Assembly (NCBI RefSeq): GCF_010119385.1
Contig: NZ_VFIE01000021.1
Span: 1-64,000 of the forward strand
Source of the DNA: Nesterenkonia haasae
GTDB lineage: Bacteria > Actinomycetota > Actinomycetes > Actinomycetales > Micrococcaceae
Direction: 5' to 3'
Length of the DNA: 64,000 bases
Shown here piece by piece: positions 17,600 to 26,448 of the stretch. The position numbers were made by a program, and so were the translations under genes. A model generated the notes under the pieces. It had not been told where the DNA came from, did no database searches, and was given only the letters and a program-made list of their open reading frames with translations. The number at the start of each line of letters is the position of its first letter. The first letter of the stretch is position 1.

Positions 17600-19408
17600 G
17601 TGAGTAATCAGCACGAGTATGTGATCGCGGTGGTCGGAGCCGGACCACGGGGCACCTCATTCCTTGAACGTCTCCTGGCCTATGTGGAGCGTTGCAGCCC
17701 GGGGCAGCGACGCAAGCTCAAAGTCCTTGTTTTTGATCCCGCGCCTCCCGGCCCAGGACGTGTGTGGGACCCTAACCAATCTCCGCTGTACCTCATGAAC
17801 ACCCCGGCGTCCTTCCCCACCGCAGCTCCCTCAGGTGGCACTCGCCGCAGTCTGCCCGCGTCGTCGTGCTCCATCAGCTTCCTGGAGTTCTGCGCCACTG
17901 CGGGCTTCGACGACGACGCCGTCTCCTACCCGACCCGCAGGCAATATGGCACCTACCTGGCGTGGATTAACAAGGAAGCCTCGGCACACCTCCGCGGTCG
18001 CGGAGTAGCCGTAGAACACATCTCAGCGGAAGTGACCGGCCTGACACGGCAGAACGATCAGTACCTGCTTGAAACTGCAGACGTGGAACGCACTGCAGAC
18101 GCGGTCGTGCTCGCTATTGGACACTTGGACGCTGAACTGGCCGCAGGGCCTGCACACCTCGCTGCGCAAGCCGAAGACCATGGCTTGCACTACCAGGGCC
18201 CCGCTATCCCAGTCGACGTGGACTACGGACTGTTCCGGCCAGGTCAGAATGTGCTGGTGCGCGGACTCGGACTCAACTTCTTCGACTTGATGATCCAGGT
18301 GACTGCGGGGCGGGGAGGACAATTCCGACTCAACCCCGACCCCGCACCAGGACAGCGCTACACGTATGTGGCGTCCGGCGACGAACCTCATCTGATCGCG
18401 GGCTCGCGGCGCGGGACACCCTACCGAGCGAAGACACTCGCACCAGGGTTCGTGCCCTCAGGAATCCGGCTAGCTCATCTGACGCCGGAGGTGACGAACG
18501 CTCTGATTGCCAAGCACTCAGAGCTGGACTTTGCCGCCCACCTGTGGCCGCTGATTGAACAGGACATCCAGGCGACCTATACGCAGTACGGCGGGTCTGG
18601 AACGTTCGACGTCATCGCGTATGCCAAACCATTTCAACACCGCAGCTGGACCTCACCCCAGGAATATCAGCAGACCCTGGTCCAGTGGCTGGAAGATGAT
18701 GCCTCCTCCTCAGCCGCAGAGGAGGATTCGCCAGAGAAGATGGCGGCCAATGCCCTCCATGCGGCCCGACTTCAGATCAAAAAGTTGGTGGCTGACCGGC
18801 GGATCCAACAGGGTTCGGTGCTGCGCGACATCGAGGGTTGGTTCGAACCGCTGGTAGAAGGACTGGCATCTGGGCCGCCGGTGCAGCGTATTGAGGAGCT
18901 GGCCGCCCTGGCACGGGCCGGAATTGTGGAGTTCCTGGGCCCTGAGCCGGTTTACGGCGTAGACACCACACAGGGTGCATTTATTGCTGACTCGGCCGCC
19001 GTTCAAGGTGCCCGATACACCGCTGAGCACATGATTGAGGCGATGATGCCGCCGAACCGTATCACCCAGGCGCGGTCGCCACTGGTTCGGGGATTGCTCG
19101 ACCACGGCCTTGCGACCCCAGCGGTCATCGAATCCGGTGGGCAAGCCCATGTGCACAAGGGGTTCAATGTCACAGCAGAACCTCACCGGCTGATCCACGC
19201 CGACGGAAGCGCAGGACAAATCTATGTCTTGGGGCTGCAGTTGTCCTCCGTTCAGTGGGGGACAGCAATCGCAGCAGAAGCCGGCGGAGACACGCGTGGA
19301 TCGGCGCGAGCTCTGGCTGACGCAGATGCCGCGGCTGCCGAGGTCGCCTCAGCCGCCGCCAGGGGCCAGGATCTTCCCAGCGTTCAAGATGCCGTGAGGG
19401 TCCAGTGA
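17600..19408 (+). CDS. FAD/NAD(P)-binding protein (NAD_binding_9 family)
   Basis: About 602 residues. The N-terminus AVVGAGPRGTSFLERLLAYV is the dinucleotide-binding fold with the GPRG variant typical of this actinobacterial family, and YLMNTPASFPTAAPSGG and AVVLAIGHLDAELA follow. The reaction is unknown; such proteins are often called FAD-NAD(P)-binding or hydroxyacylglutathione-like only by default. The open frame reaches 17504, but the GTG at 17600 (GGAG three bases before it, then SNQHEYVIAVVGAG) fits the family N-terminus better. Its 3' end overlaps the convergent oxidase gene by 60 bases. Confidence 0.75.
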   Translation: MSNQHEYVIAVVGAGPRGTSFLERLLAYVERCSPGQRRKLKVLVFDPAPPGPGRVWDPNQSPLYLMNTPASFPTAAPSGGTRRSLPASSCSISFLEFCATAGFDDDAVSYPTRRQYGTYLAWINKEASAHLRGRGVAVEHISAEVTGLTRQNDQYLLETADVERTADAVVLAIGHLDAELAAGPAHLAAQAEDHGLHYQGPAIPVDVDYGLFRPGQNVLVRGLGLNFFDLMIQVTAGRGGQFRLNPDPAPGQRYTYVASGDEPHLIAGSRRGTPYRAKTLAPGFVPSGIRLAHLTPEVTNALIAKHSELDFAAHLWPLIEQDIQATYTQYGGSGTFDVIAYAKPFQHRSWTSPQEYQQTLVQWLEDDASSSAAEEDSPEKMAANALHAARLQIKKLVADRRIQQGSVLRDIEGWFEPLVEGLASGPPVQRIEELAALARAGIVEFLGPEPVYGVDTTQGAFIADSAAVQGARYTAEHMIEAMMPPNRITQARSPLVRGLLDHGLATPAVIESGGQAHVHKGFNVTAEPHRLIHADGSAGQIYVLGLQLSSVQWGTAIAAEAGGDTRGSARALADADAAAAEVASAAARGQDLPSVQDAVRVQ

Positions 19409-20749
19409 GGTCTTGATCGTGCGCATAGTCGCTATAGCGGAGGCGTGTTCTTTGGCCATCGCGCTGACCTTCCCGAGCCCGACGCCGTGCTCACCGGTGC
19501 ACGTTCCGCCTACGGCCAAAGCCCTGTCCAACAGGCGAGCGTTCAGCTGGTGCGCCTTCTGCTGAGCTTCTTCATCCCCCGGGGGCAGCAGGATCGCCAA
19601 GTGAAAATTGCCGTCACCCACGTGGCCCACGATTGGGGCGATCAAACCGGTCGTGCTGAGATCCTCCTTGGTGGCGAGGATGCACTCAGGCAGCTTGGAT
19701 ATCGGCACGCACACGTCAGTGGTCAGTGAAGCAGATCCTGGGATCAGCGCCAGCGCGGCTGGTAGCGCATCATGACGCGCCTGCCACAGGTGGGCAGCTT
19801 CTTCGGGGTCGGTAGTGGAGGCGTGCTCGGCGGCGTCGTACGCCTCTGCCAGCGCAGCGAATCGAGAATACTGATCCTCCACCTCCGAGGGGCCTCCGAC
19901 GAATTCAACCATGAGTGTTTCCGTCACCGGTGCGGTGTAGCCGGTGTACTTGGCCAGCGCGTCAACGGTGACCCGGTCCAACAGTTCCACACGGGTCAGC
20001 CGGAGGGAGGATCGGAGGGCCTTCACCACCAGGTCTACTGCCTGTTGCAGCGAAGGCAATGACCAGACGCCCATTCGCGCGGTCTCGGGAATCGGATGTA
20101 GGGAAAGCGTCACCTCGGTGATGACTCCCAGTGTGCCCTCAGATCCCACGAACAGATGGGTGAGGTCATATCCGGAAGAGCTCTTCTTTGTGGTCGAGCC
20201 CGTCTTGACCACCGAACCGTCAGCCAGCACGACCGTCAGCGCAAGCACGTTCTCCTTCAGGGTTCCGTAGTGAACAGCAGTGGTTCCGCTGGCCGACGTG
20301 GCGGTCATGCCTCCTACGCTGGCGTCGATCCCCGGGCCAGCTGCGAACTGCAGCTGGTGCTCTATCAGGGCCTCGTTGAGCTCAGACTTCATAACCCCCG
20401 CCTCGACCGTGGCATAGAGGTCATCGGCAGCGACGCGCAGAACCTGATTCATCCCGGAAACATCTAAGCAGATGCTCCCAGCAGTTGTGTTGGCGCCCCC
20501 TTCGAGTCCGGTGCCAGAACCGCGAGGAACCACCGGAGTGCGGTGCTGGTGGCAGATCCGCAGTGCTGCAGAGACATCGGCAGTGCTTGAGACCTGCACC
20601 GCCGCTAGCGGCGGCTCCCAAGAGTGGTACGAACGGTCATGAGCCCTGGAATCCAGAATTTCCGGTGCGGTAGAGACCTTGTCGCCGAGCGCGGCGATGA
20701 GGTCACGGACCACGGGGGAGTGGGCGGGGATTTTCTGCTGAGTGGTCAT
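19349..20749 (-). CDS. FAD-linked oxidase, GlcD / D-lactate dehydrogenase type
   Basis: 466 residues with an N-terminal FAD_binding_4 domain: VVPRGSGTGLEGGANTTAGS and LDVSGMNQVLRV, then VGGMTATSASGTTAVHYGT and LFVGSEGTLGVITEVTLSLH. The C-terminal FAD-oxidase_C domain contains HVGDGNFHLAILL and TGEHGVGLGKVSAM, metal and substrate residues of 2-hydroxyacid oxidases. It likely oxidises glycolate, D-lactate or another 2-hydroxyacid. It lies 33 bases after a thioesterase gene and may share its promoter and the TetR-type operator at 21644-21663. Confidence 0.87.
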   Translation of the reverse strand: MTTQQKIPAHSPVVRDLIAALGDKVSTAPEILDSRAHDRSYHSWEPPLAAVQVSSTADVSAALRICHQHRTPVVPRGSGTGLEGGANTTAGSICLDVSGMNQVLRVAADDLYATVEAGVMKSELNEALIEHQLQFAAGPGIDASVGGMTATSASGTTAVHYGTLKENVLALTVVLADGSVVKTGSTTKKSSSGYDLTHLFVGSEGTLGVITEVTLSLHPIPETARMGVWSLPSLQQAVDLVVKALRSSLRLTRVELLDRVTVDALAKYTGYTAPVTETLMVEFVGGPSEVEDQYSRFAALAEAYDAAEHASTTDPEEAAHLWQARHDALPAALALIPGSASLTTDVCVPISKLPECILATKEDLSTTGLIAPIVGHVGDGNFHLAILLPPGDEEAQQKAHQLNARLLDRALAVGGTCTGEHGVGLGKVSAMAKEHASAIATMRTIKTSLDPHGILNAGKILAPGGG

Positions 20750-20782
20750 GAAGGCCTGCTTCTTCTCACATGTGGTGTGGGA

Positions 20783-21580
20783 TCAGGATGCTGTGGGCAT
20801 GCGCCGAATGGTCAGAGACTGCGTCAATACTCCCACCGGACCTCCGATATCGTGCAGAAGGCTGTGCGTCAGGCCCACACCGCGGGGACCGACTGAAGCA
20901 GTGACATCAAGTCCGACCCATTCGCCGCGGGGCTGGCGGAAGAAAGAAACAGTGGAATCGACGTTGGGGTAGGCCGCAGCAGAGGGGTCCACGGCCATAG
21001 CGAGTCCGTTGGCGACGTCGATCAGGCCCAGGTAGCCGGCTAGGTCACTAGTGCGCTCGCCCTCGATGAGTGGAAGTTCCGCGCGGAGCCATGCCTGGGC
21101 CCGGCCGGGGCTCAAGGATCGACGGCGCCCTTCCAGCGAGGCGATGAACTCACCGGGCCAGATCTCGGCCGCGTGCCAGGGTTCACACTCCTCCGGTGCG
21201 GGGAAACCCTCCTGGGGGTGGTGCTCAATATCCTCAGTAGGGGAGTCGATCAGCGACCAGGCGCGCATCACCGCAATTGTCCGATCAGCGTGGGTCATGG
21301 AGACCTGGCTCAGCTCAATGGTGCGTCCGGGGCGGAGCAGACTGACCGATACCTCCACCTGATCAATCGGCACGGTGCCGTAGATGTCGAAGCTCAAGCG
21401 CGTGATGTGCAGTGGCCGGTCAGTACCCTGGTGGCGTTCAAGCGCATGAGTCATGAGTCCCATCGCCGGGGCGATGTGCTGCTGGTTCGGGTCCCAGGCG
21501 CCGGCTGTAGCTTGCGTCGCGCGATACTTGCCATTTCCCAGTGCGGAGAAGTAGGCCGGTGGCATCGAGTTCGTGGTCAA
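20783..21580 (-). CDS. Acyl-CoA thioesterase-family protein (double hotdog)
   Basis: About 265 residues, two hotdog halves. GAWDPNQQHIAPAMGLMTHA and LHITRLSFDIYGTVPIDQVE in the first half and DSTVSFFRQPRGEWVGLD near the end are typical of the TesB-like thioesterase family of actinobacteria. The frame is open to a TTG at 21622. A TTG at 21580 before TTNSMPPAYFSALG, with GGGGG upstream, or the ATG at 21565 are equally possible starts. It is read divergently from the MHS transporter and shares with it a promoter region that carries the paa-type operator. Confidence 0.72.
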   Translation of the reverse strand: MTTNSMPPAYFSALGNGKYRATQATAGAWDPNQQHIAPAMGLMTHALERHQGTDRPLHITRLSFDIYGTVPIDQVEVSVSLLRPGRTIELSQVSMTHADRTIAVMRAWSLIDSPTEDIEHHPQEGFPAPEECEPWHAAEIWPGEFIASLEGRRRSLSPGRAQAWLRAELPLIEGERTSDLAGYLGLIDVANGLAMAVDPSAAAYPNVDSTVSFFRQPRGEWVGLDVTASVGPRGVGLTHSLLHDIGGPVGVLTQSLTIRRMPTAS

Positions 21581-21643
21581 GGGGCCCCCAACTGGCTGTC
21601 GAATGTGCGGAATGATCACCAAAGTATCAGCCGCAAATTCATT

Positions 21644-21663
21644 TACCTACCGAATGGTCAGTA
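21644..21663. promoter_or_regulatory. Candidate paa-type TetR operator (thioesterase / MHS transporter)
   Basis: TACCTACC-GAAT-GGTCAGTA: a 20-bp inverted repeat with six of eight arm matches. It has the same architecture and spacer as three sites in the paa region. It lies between a thioesterase gene and an MHS transporter gene that are read away from each other. Confidence 0.6.
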
Positions 21664-21770
21664 AGTCTGCTACAGTTTTCGCCAGTGACTTGAATCACAC
21701 GAAAATCTGGTGATTGCGCCAGCATTCACGTCACTCGCATCCCGAACAATCAGGCGCCAACGGAGGCACA

Positions 21771-23141
21771 ATGACCCAGCAGGCCTACCTCAGCAGAGAG
21801 GGCCACAGTGTGACCCGCGAGGAGAAGAGAGTTCTCGCCGGAACCCTGGTGGGTACCACGATCGAGTGGTACGACTTCTTTATCTATGCGCAGGCGGCGG
21901 GGTTTGTCCTGGCCGTGCTCTACTTTGAGCCCCTCGGTGCGGAGTCCGAGACTCTTGCGCAGATCGTCGCCTGGGCATCAGTCGGCATCTCATTCCTTTT
22001 CCGCCCTCTCGGCGCTGTCCTGGCCGGTTGGCTCGGGGACCAGTTCGGACGCAAACTCGTTCTGTTCATCACGCTGACTGGTATGGGTGGGGCCACTGTC
22101 CTGATTGGTCTCCTCCCCACCTACGCCGCCTGGGGGCTGGCTGCCCCGATTCTGCTGATCGTGCTGAGGATCATCCAGGGTCTTTCGGCCGGAGGCGAAT
22201 GGGGTGGTGCAGCTTTGCTCGCCGTCGAACATGCCCCGCGCCACAAACGGGGCCTCTTCGGCATGTTCCCGCAGATCGGCGTTCCGCTGGGTATGCTCCT
22301 GGCGACCGGATTCATGTTCGGGCTCAATGCTGTCCTCACCGAAGAGCAATTCCTGGAATGGGGCTGGCGCGTGCCGTTCCTGTTCTCCTTCGTGCTGATT
22401 CTCATCGCCTTCTTCATCCGGTGGAAGGTCGAGGAGTCCCCGGTCTTCAAAGAGATGAAGGAACGCAAGAAGGAATCTTCCGCCCCGCTGAAGGAACTGG
22501 TCACCACACATAAGAAGTACACGTTCCTGGCGGCCCTGATCTTCGCGGCGAACAATGCCGCGGGCTACCTGGTCATCGCCTTCTTCGCCGCCTACGGTGC
22601 GGCAGAACTCGGGATGTCACGCACCGAAACTCTGATCGCATCGCTGATCGGTGGCGTCGGATGGTTCATCTTCACCATGCTTGGAGGTTGGATCTCCGAC
22701 CGCATCGGACGTGTGCGGACATTCCAGATCGGTTACGCGATCATCATCGTCTGGGCGGTGCCCATGTGGTTCTTGCTGGACACCGCCTCGCTGCCCCTGT
22801 TCGCGCTGGCCATCTTCGTCCTCACCATCGGCCTCGGCCCTTCATACGGCCCGCAGTCGGCTCTGTACGCTGAGATGTTCCCCGTCTCTATCCGGTTCTC
22901 GGGAGTCTCCATCGGGTACGCGCTGGGGTCCATCATCGGCGGCGCATTCGCTGCTACGATCGCTCAGGCGATTCTGGACACCACCGGTCAGTCATGGCTG
23001 ATCGGGGTCTACATCGGTGGCCTTGCGGTGATGTCCTTCATCGCGGTCTCCATGGTCCCCAAGAACCTTCAGGGAATAGACCTGCAGGACGATGGAGAGC
23101 GCGAAGAACTCCGGCTTGGTGACAAGCAAATGGTTCACTGA
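21771..23141 (+). CDS. MHS-family (metabolite:H+ symporter) MFS transporter
   Basis: 456-residue membrane protein with 12 hydrophobic segments. The motif GTTIEWYDFFIYAQAAGFV and the loop GWLGDQFGRKLVLF (MFS signature) plus RIIQGLSAGGEWGGAALLAVE are those of the MHS branch (shikimate, proline/betaine, dicarboxylate carriers). ATG 21771 follows GGAGG with a five-base spacer. The substrate is not visible. The upstream TetR-type operator hints at phenylacetate or a related acid. The ABC genes follow 49 bases downstream on the same strand. Confidence 0.88.
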   Translation: MTQQAYLSREGHSVTREEKRVLAGTLVGTTIEWYDFFIYAQAAGFVLAVLYFEPLGAESETLAQIVAWASVGISFLFRPLGAVLAGWLGDQFGRKLVLFITLTGMGGATVLIGLLPTYAAWGLAAPILLIVLRIIQGLSAGGEWGGAALLAVEHAPRHKRGLFGMFPQIGVPLGMLLATGFMFGLNAVLTEEQFLEWGWRVPFLFSFVLILIAFFIRWKVEESPVFKEMKERKKESSAPLKELVTTHKKYTFLAALIFAANNAAGYLVIAFFAAYGAAELGMSRTETLIASLIGGVGWFIFTMLGGWISDRIGRVRTFQIGYAIIIVWAVPMWFLLDTASLPLFALAIFVLTIGLGPSYGPQSALYAEMFPVSIRFSGVSIGYALGSIIGGAFAATIAQAILDTTGQSWLIGVYIGGLAVMSFIAVSMVPKNLQGIDLQDDGEREELRLGDKQMVH

Positions 23142-23190
23142 TTCACCACTCAACGCACGACCCCCGCCCAGTCTCGAGGAGGAGACCAAT

Positions 23191-24255
23191 ATGACCAACA
23201 CCCTAGCTGTTCGCGTAGCTGCCGCCGCGGCAACCGCGGCTCTGCTGCTGACCGCCTGCAATGGCGATGGCAGCGCCGATGAAGCGAACGACGAAAACGG
23301 CAACGGCGGCGACGCCGCTGAGAGCTACTCCATCGGCATCACCCAGATCGTTTCCCACCCAGCCCTGGACTCCGCCAGGGACGGATTCAAGAGTGCGTTC
23401 GACGACGCCGGAATCGACGTCGAATGGGACGAGCAGAACGCGCAGGGCGAGCAGGCCACGGCTTCGAACATCGCCGGTACCTTCGCCACTGCAGATCTGG
23501 ACCTGGTGCACGCCATTGCGACCCCTACCTCGCAGGCGGCAGCCCAGCAGATTACTGACATCCCGATCGTGTTCTCCTCGGTGACCGATCCGGAGGAGGC
23601 TGGCCTAGTCGACTCCTGGGAGGAGCCCGGAGGCAACATCACCGGAGCCTCAGATATGAACCCCGTGTCCGAGCAGCTGGAACTGCTGCAGGAGATCATG
23701 CCCGACGCCGAAACTGTCGGCGTGGTCTACTCCTCAGGAGAGACCAATTCCCAGGTGCAGGTCGAGATGCTCCAGGAGGCCGCTGAAGAGCTGGGCCTCG
23801 AGGTTCAGGAAGCGACGATCTCAGCCTCCTCCGAGGTGCAGCAGGGCGTGGAGTCACTCGACGTGGACGCGATCTATGTGCCTACCGATAACGCTGTGGT
23901 TTCAGCCCTGGAAGCCGTGATTCAGTACGGCCAGCAGAACGACGTACCGATCATCGCTGCCGAGGCGGACTCAGTGGTCCGCGGGGCTGTGGCCACCTAC
24001 GGCATCGACTACCAGCAGTTGGGCTATCAAGCTGGTGAGATGGCCATCCGCATCCTGGTAGACGGAGAAGACCCAGCGTCTATGGCCGTAGAGACACAGT
24101 CGGAGTTGGAGCTCACCGTCAACCCGGATGCCGCTGAAGAGATGAATGTGGAGCTCCCCCAGGAGGTTCTCGACCGTGCTGACGTAGTGGTCGGTGAAGA
24201 TGTCGAAGCTGAAGACCCAGCTGACGCCGGCGAGGATGACGACGAAGACGAATGA
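23191..24255 (+). CDS. ABC transporter substrate-binding lipoprotein (TrpX-like, PF04392 type)
   Basis: 354 residues with a lipobox LTAC (Cys ~27) and a short acidic linker. The body begins YSIGITQIVSHPALDSARDG, followed by QGEQATASNIAGTF, VHAIATPTSQAAAQ and PIVFSSVTDPEEAGLV, the signature of binding proteins of the TrpXYZ-like family. The C-terminal ~22 residues are almost entirely Asp/Glu/Ala, an unusual acidic tail. GGAGGAG precedes ATG 23191. It overlaps the permease gene by four bases. Ligand unknown; aromatic amino acids are known for some relatives. Confidence 0.85.
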   Translation: MTNTLAVRVAAAAATAALLLTACNGDGSADEANDENGNGGDAAESYSIGITQIVSHPALDSARDGFKSAFDDAGIDVEWDEQNAQGEQATASNIAGTFATADLDLVHAIATPTSQAAAQQITDIPIVFSSVTDPEEAGLVDSWEEPGGNITGASDMNPVSEQLELLQEIMPDAETVGVVYSSGETNSQVQVEMLQEAAEELGLEVQEATISASSEVQQGVESLDVDAIYVPTDNAVVSALEAVIQYGQQNDVPIIAAEADSVVRGAVATYGIDYQQLGYQAGEMAIRILVDGEDPASMAVETQSELELTVNPDAAEEMNVELPQEVLDRADVVVGEDVEAEDPADAGEDDDEDE

Positions 24256-25196
24256 TCACAGCGCTTGAACTGGGCCTGATTTATGCGATCGTAGCCCTCG
24301 GGGTATACCTGACCTTTAGGATCCTGAACTTTCCGGATCTCACCGTCGACGGTTCCTTCACCTCGGGGGCCGCGACCGCGGCCATTCTCATAGTCAACGG
24401 TGTGGACCCGTTCCTGGCCAGCGGCGCCGCCTTCGTGGTGGGCACCTTGGCCGGGCTGGTCACCGGTCTGCTGCACACCAAGGGCAACATCAATGGTCTG
24501 CTGGCCGGCATCCTGACCATGATCGGGCTCTACTCGATCAACCTCCGGATTATGGGCGGGGCCAATATTCCGCTGCTAGGCGAGGACACCACAATCTCCC
24601 TGCTTCGCCAGTTCGCTGGCAGCGGCTGGAGCTCGGTGCTGGTTCTGGTGGCTGTGGCTCTGGTCTTCAAGATCATCATCGACTGGTTCCTCCATACGGA
24701 CGCTGGCCTGGCCCTACAGGCCACCGGTGACAATGAACAGATGATCCGTTCTTTCGCAGTATCAACTGACCGAATGAAGATCACTGGTCTGATGCTCTCA
24801 AACGGTTTGGTAGGACTCGCCGGTGCCGTAGTCGCCCAACATCAGGGTTTCGCCGACATCGGCATGGGCATCGGTCTGATTCTGGTCGGACTGGCGTCAG
24901 TCATCGTCGGCCAAGCGATCTTTGGAACCCGCGTGGTCATCCAAGCCACTATGGCAGTGGTGCTCGGAGCCGTCATTTACCGGCTGGCGATTCAGCTGGC
25001 ACTCAACGCAGGCTTGAACCCCAATGACATGAAGCTGATGTCCGCGATTCTGGTCATCGCCGCTCTGCTCCTTCCGCAGTGGGACGGATTCCGGAAGTTC
25101 GCGGCTCGGCGCAGAAGAGGTCGGTCAGCTCTGCACGCAGCAGCTGAGGCCACTCTGACCGAGGATGCAAACATTAATGGGAAGAGGGTGAGCTGA
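24252..25196 (+). CDS. ABC transporter permease (TrpY-like)
   Basis: 314-residue polytopic protein of the BPD_transp_2 type, with about eight hydrophobic stretches. GVYLTFRILNFPDLTVDGSF near the start and ALQATGDNEQMIRSFAVSTD in the cytoplasmic loop are typical of the permeases that pair with PF04392 binding proteins. Starts in ATGA overlap with the binding protein gene and ends three bases before the ATPase gene. The last ~35 residues are a basic cytoplasmic tail. Confidence 0.87.
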   Translation: MITALELGLIYAIVALGVYLTFRILNFPDLTVDGSFTSGAATAAILIVNGVDPFLASGAAFVVGTLAGLVTGLLHTKGNINGLLAGILTMIGLYSINLRIMGGANIPLLGEDTTISLLRQFAGSGWSSVLVLVAVALVFKIIIDWFLHTDAGLALQATGDNEQMIRSFAVSTDRMKITGLMLSNGLVGLAGAVVAQHQGFADIGMGIGLILVGLASVIVGQAIFGTRVVIQATMAVVLGAVIYRLAIQLALNAGLNPNDMKLMSAILVIAALLLPQWDGFRKFAARRRRGRSALHAAAEATLTEDANINGKRVS

Positions 25197-25199
25197 GTC

Positions 25200-25991
25200 A
25201 TGCTCAATGTGACAAATGTTTCTAAGACCTTCTTTCCCGGCACTGTGAACGAGCGCAAAGCCCTGATCGACGTCAACCTGAGGCTCTCACCCGGAGACTT
25301 CGTCACCGTGATCGGTTCCAACGGTGCGGGAAAGTCCACCGTGCTGAACACCGTTGCCGGGAGGATCAGTCAGGACGAAGGGGTCGTCGCACTCGACGGT
25401 CGGGACGTCTCCAAGCTGAAAGAGCACCAGCGCGCCGCACAGGTCGGACGCGTGTTCCAAGACCCCATGGCGGGCACCAGCCCCAACCTTACAATCGAAG
25501 AGAACCTCTCCCTGGCGGATAAACGCGGACGACGCCGCGGGCTCGGCTTGGGAGTCAACCGGGCCAAACGGGAACGGTTCGCGGAGGCGCTGAAGGTGCT
25601 CGAGCTAGGTCTCGAGGATCGGCTGAAGACCAAGGTCGGCCTGCTTTCCGGAGGTCAGCGCCAGGCACTGAGCCTGTTGATGGCGACGTTCTCTCAGCCG
25701 AAGATTCTGCTTCTCGACGAGCATACGGCTGCTCTGGACCCGCAGCGCGCAGAACTGGTAACTCGCCTGACCAGGAAGGTGGTCGAGGAGCAGGGGTTGA
25801 CCACGCTGATGGTCACGCACAACATGGTCCAGGCTTTGGAGGTCGGCAATCGGCTGATCATGATGCACGAGGGTCGCATCATCCTGGATGTCTCCGAGGA
25901 GGAGAAGTCCAAGCTTACTCCTGAGGACCTCCTAGCGGAGTTCGGCAAGATCAAGGGCGCAGCTCTGGATGATAAGACACTGCTGCAGTAG
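25200..25991 (+). CDS. ABC transporter ATP-binding protein (TrpZ-like)
   Basis: 263-residue ATPase: Walker A GSNGAGKST, signature LLSGGQRQALSLLMA, Walker B ILLLDEHTAALDP, and H-loop VTHNMVQALEVG. The HTAALDP variant of the D-loop is common in this family. It starts at ATG 25200 or GTG just upstream, directly after the permease, and closes the three-gene importer. Confidence 0.88.
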   Translation: MLNVTNVSKTFFPGTVNERKALIDVNLRLSPGDFVTVIGSNGAGKSTVLNTVAGRISQDEGVVALDGRDVSKLKEHQRAAQVGRVFQDPMAGTSPNLTIEENLSLADKRGRRRGLGLGVNRAKRERFAEALKVLELGLEDRLKTKVGLLSGGQRQALSLLMATFSQPKILLLDEHTAALDPQRAELVTRLTRKVVEEQGLTTLMVTHNMVQALEVGNRLIMMHEGRIILDVSEEEKSKLTPEDLLAEFGKIKGAALDDKTLLQ

Positions 25992-26448
25992 CTAAAGAAA
26001 CTGTGTGCACTCCATGAGCGCGCCTGAGGTGGTTGAGCATCGCTTCATGAAGATATTCGAACTGACGTGTGGGGTGACGCCGGACGCAGGAGGCCTCACT
26101 TGGCACAGACTCGATGACCCGCCGACTTCCGCTAGGGTGTCAATTTAGTGGGACCGTCTCAGGAGCAGCACTCTGCATACATGGTTCGCGTATTGGACGT
26201 CACGCGAATGCATCGGGGCGCCTTATCAGTCAGTGTCTCGATGAAGATCTCACTACATGCACATCCTCATTTGTCCCACTGAGTGCGCAGTTCTTGTTCC
26301 CAGATTGCCTACCGGCCGCCAGAACCCCTGGTGCGTGCACTCCATCTGGAGTGTTTTACTAGTCGACCAGTACGCGGGGTGTTCCAAAGCGAGGGATTCA
26401 ACCACCCGAGCAAAGGAGTGCTTCCAAGCTCCCGTCAGCTGTGGCACC
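25992..26448. other. Gene-free convergent spacer
   Basis: 457 bases between two convergent transport operons with no convincing gene. An imperfect inverted pair (TTAGTGGGAC near 26145, GTCCCACTGA near 26274) brackets ~140 bases. CACTCCA-TC-TGGAGTG (26338-26353) is a short hairpin followed by TTTT and could end transcription. An 11-base word, GTGCACTCCAT, occurs at 26005 and 26335. Confidence 0.4.
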
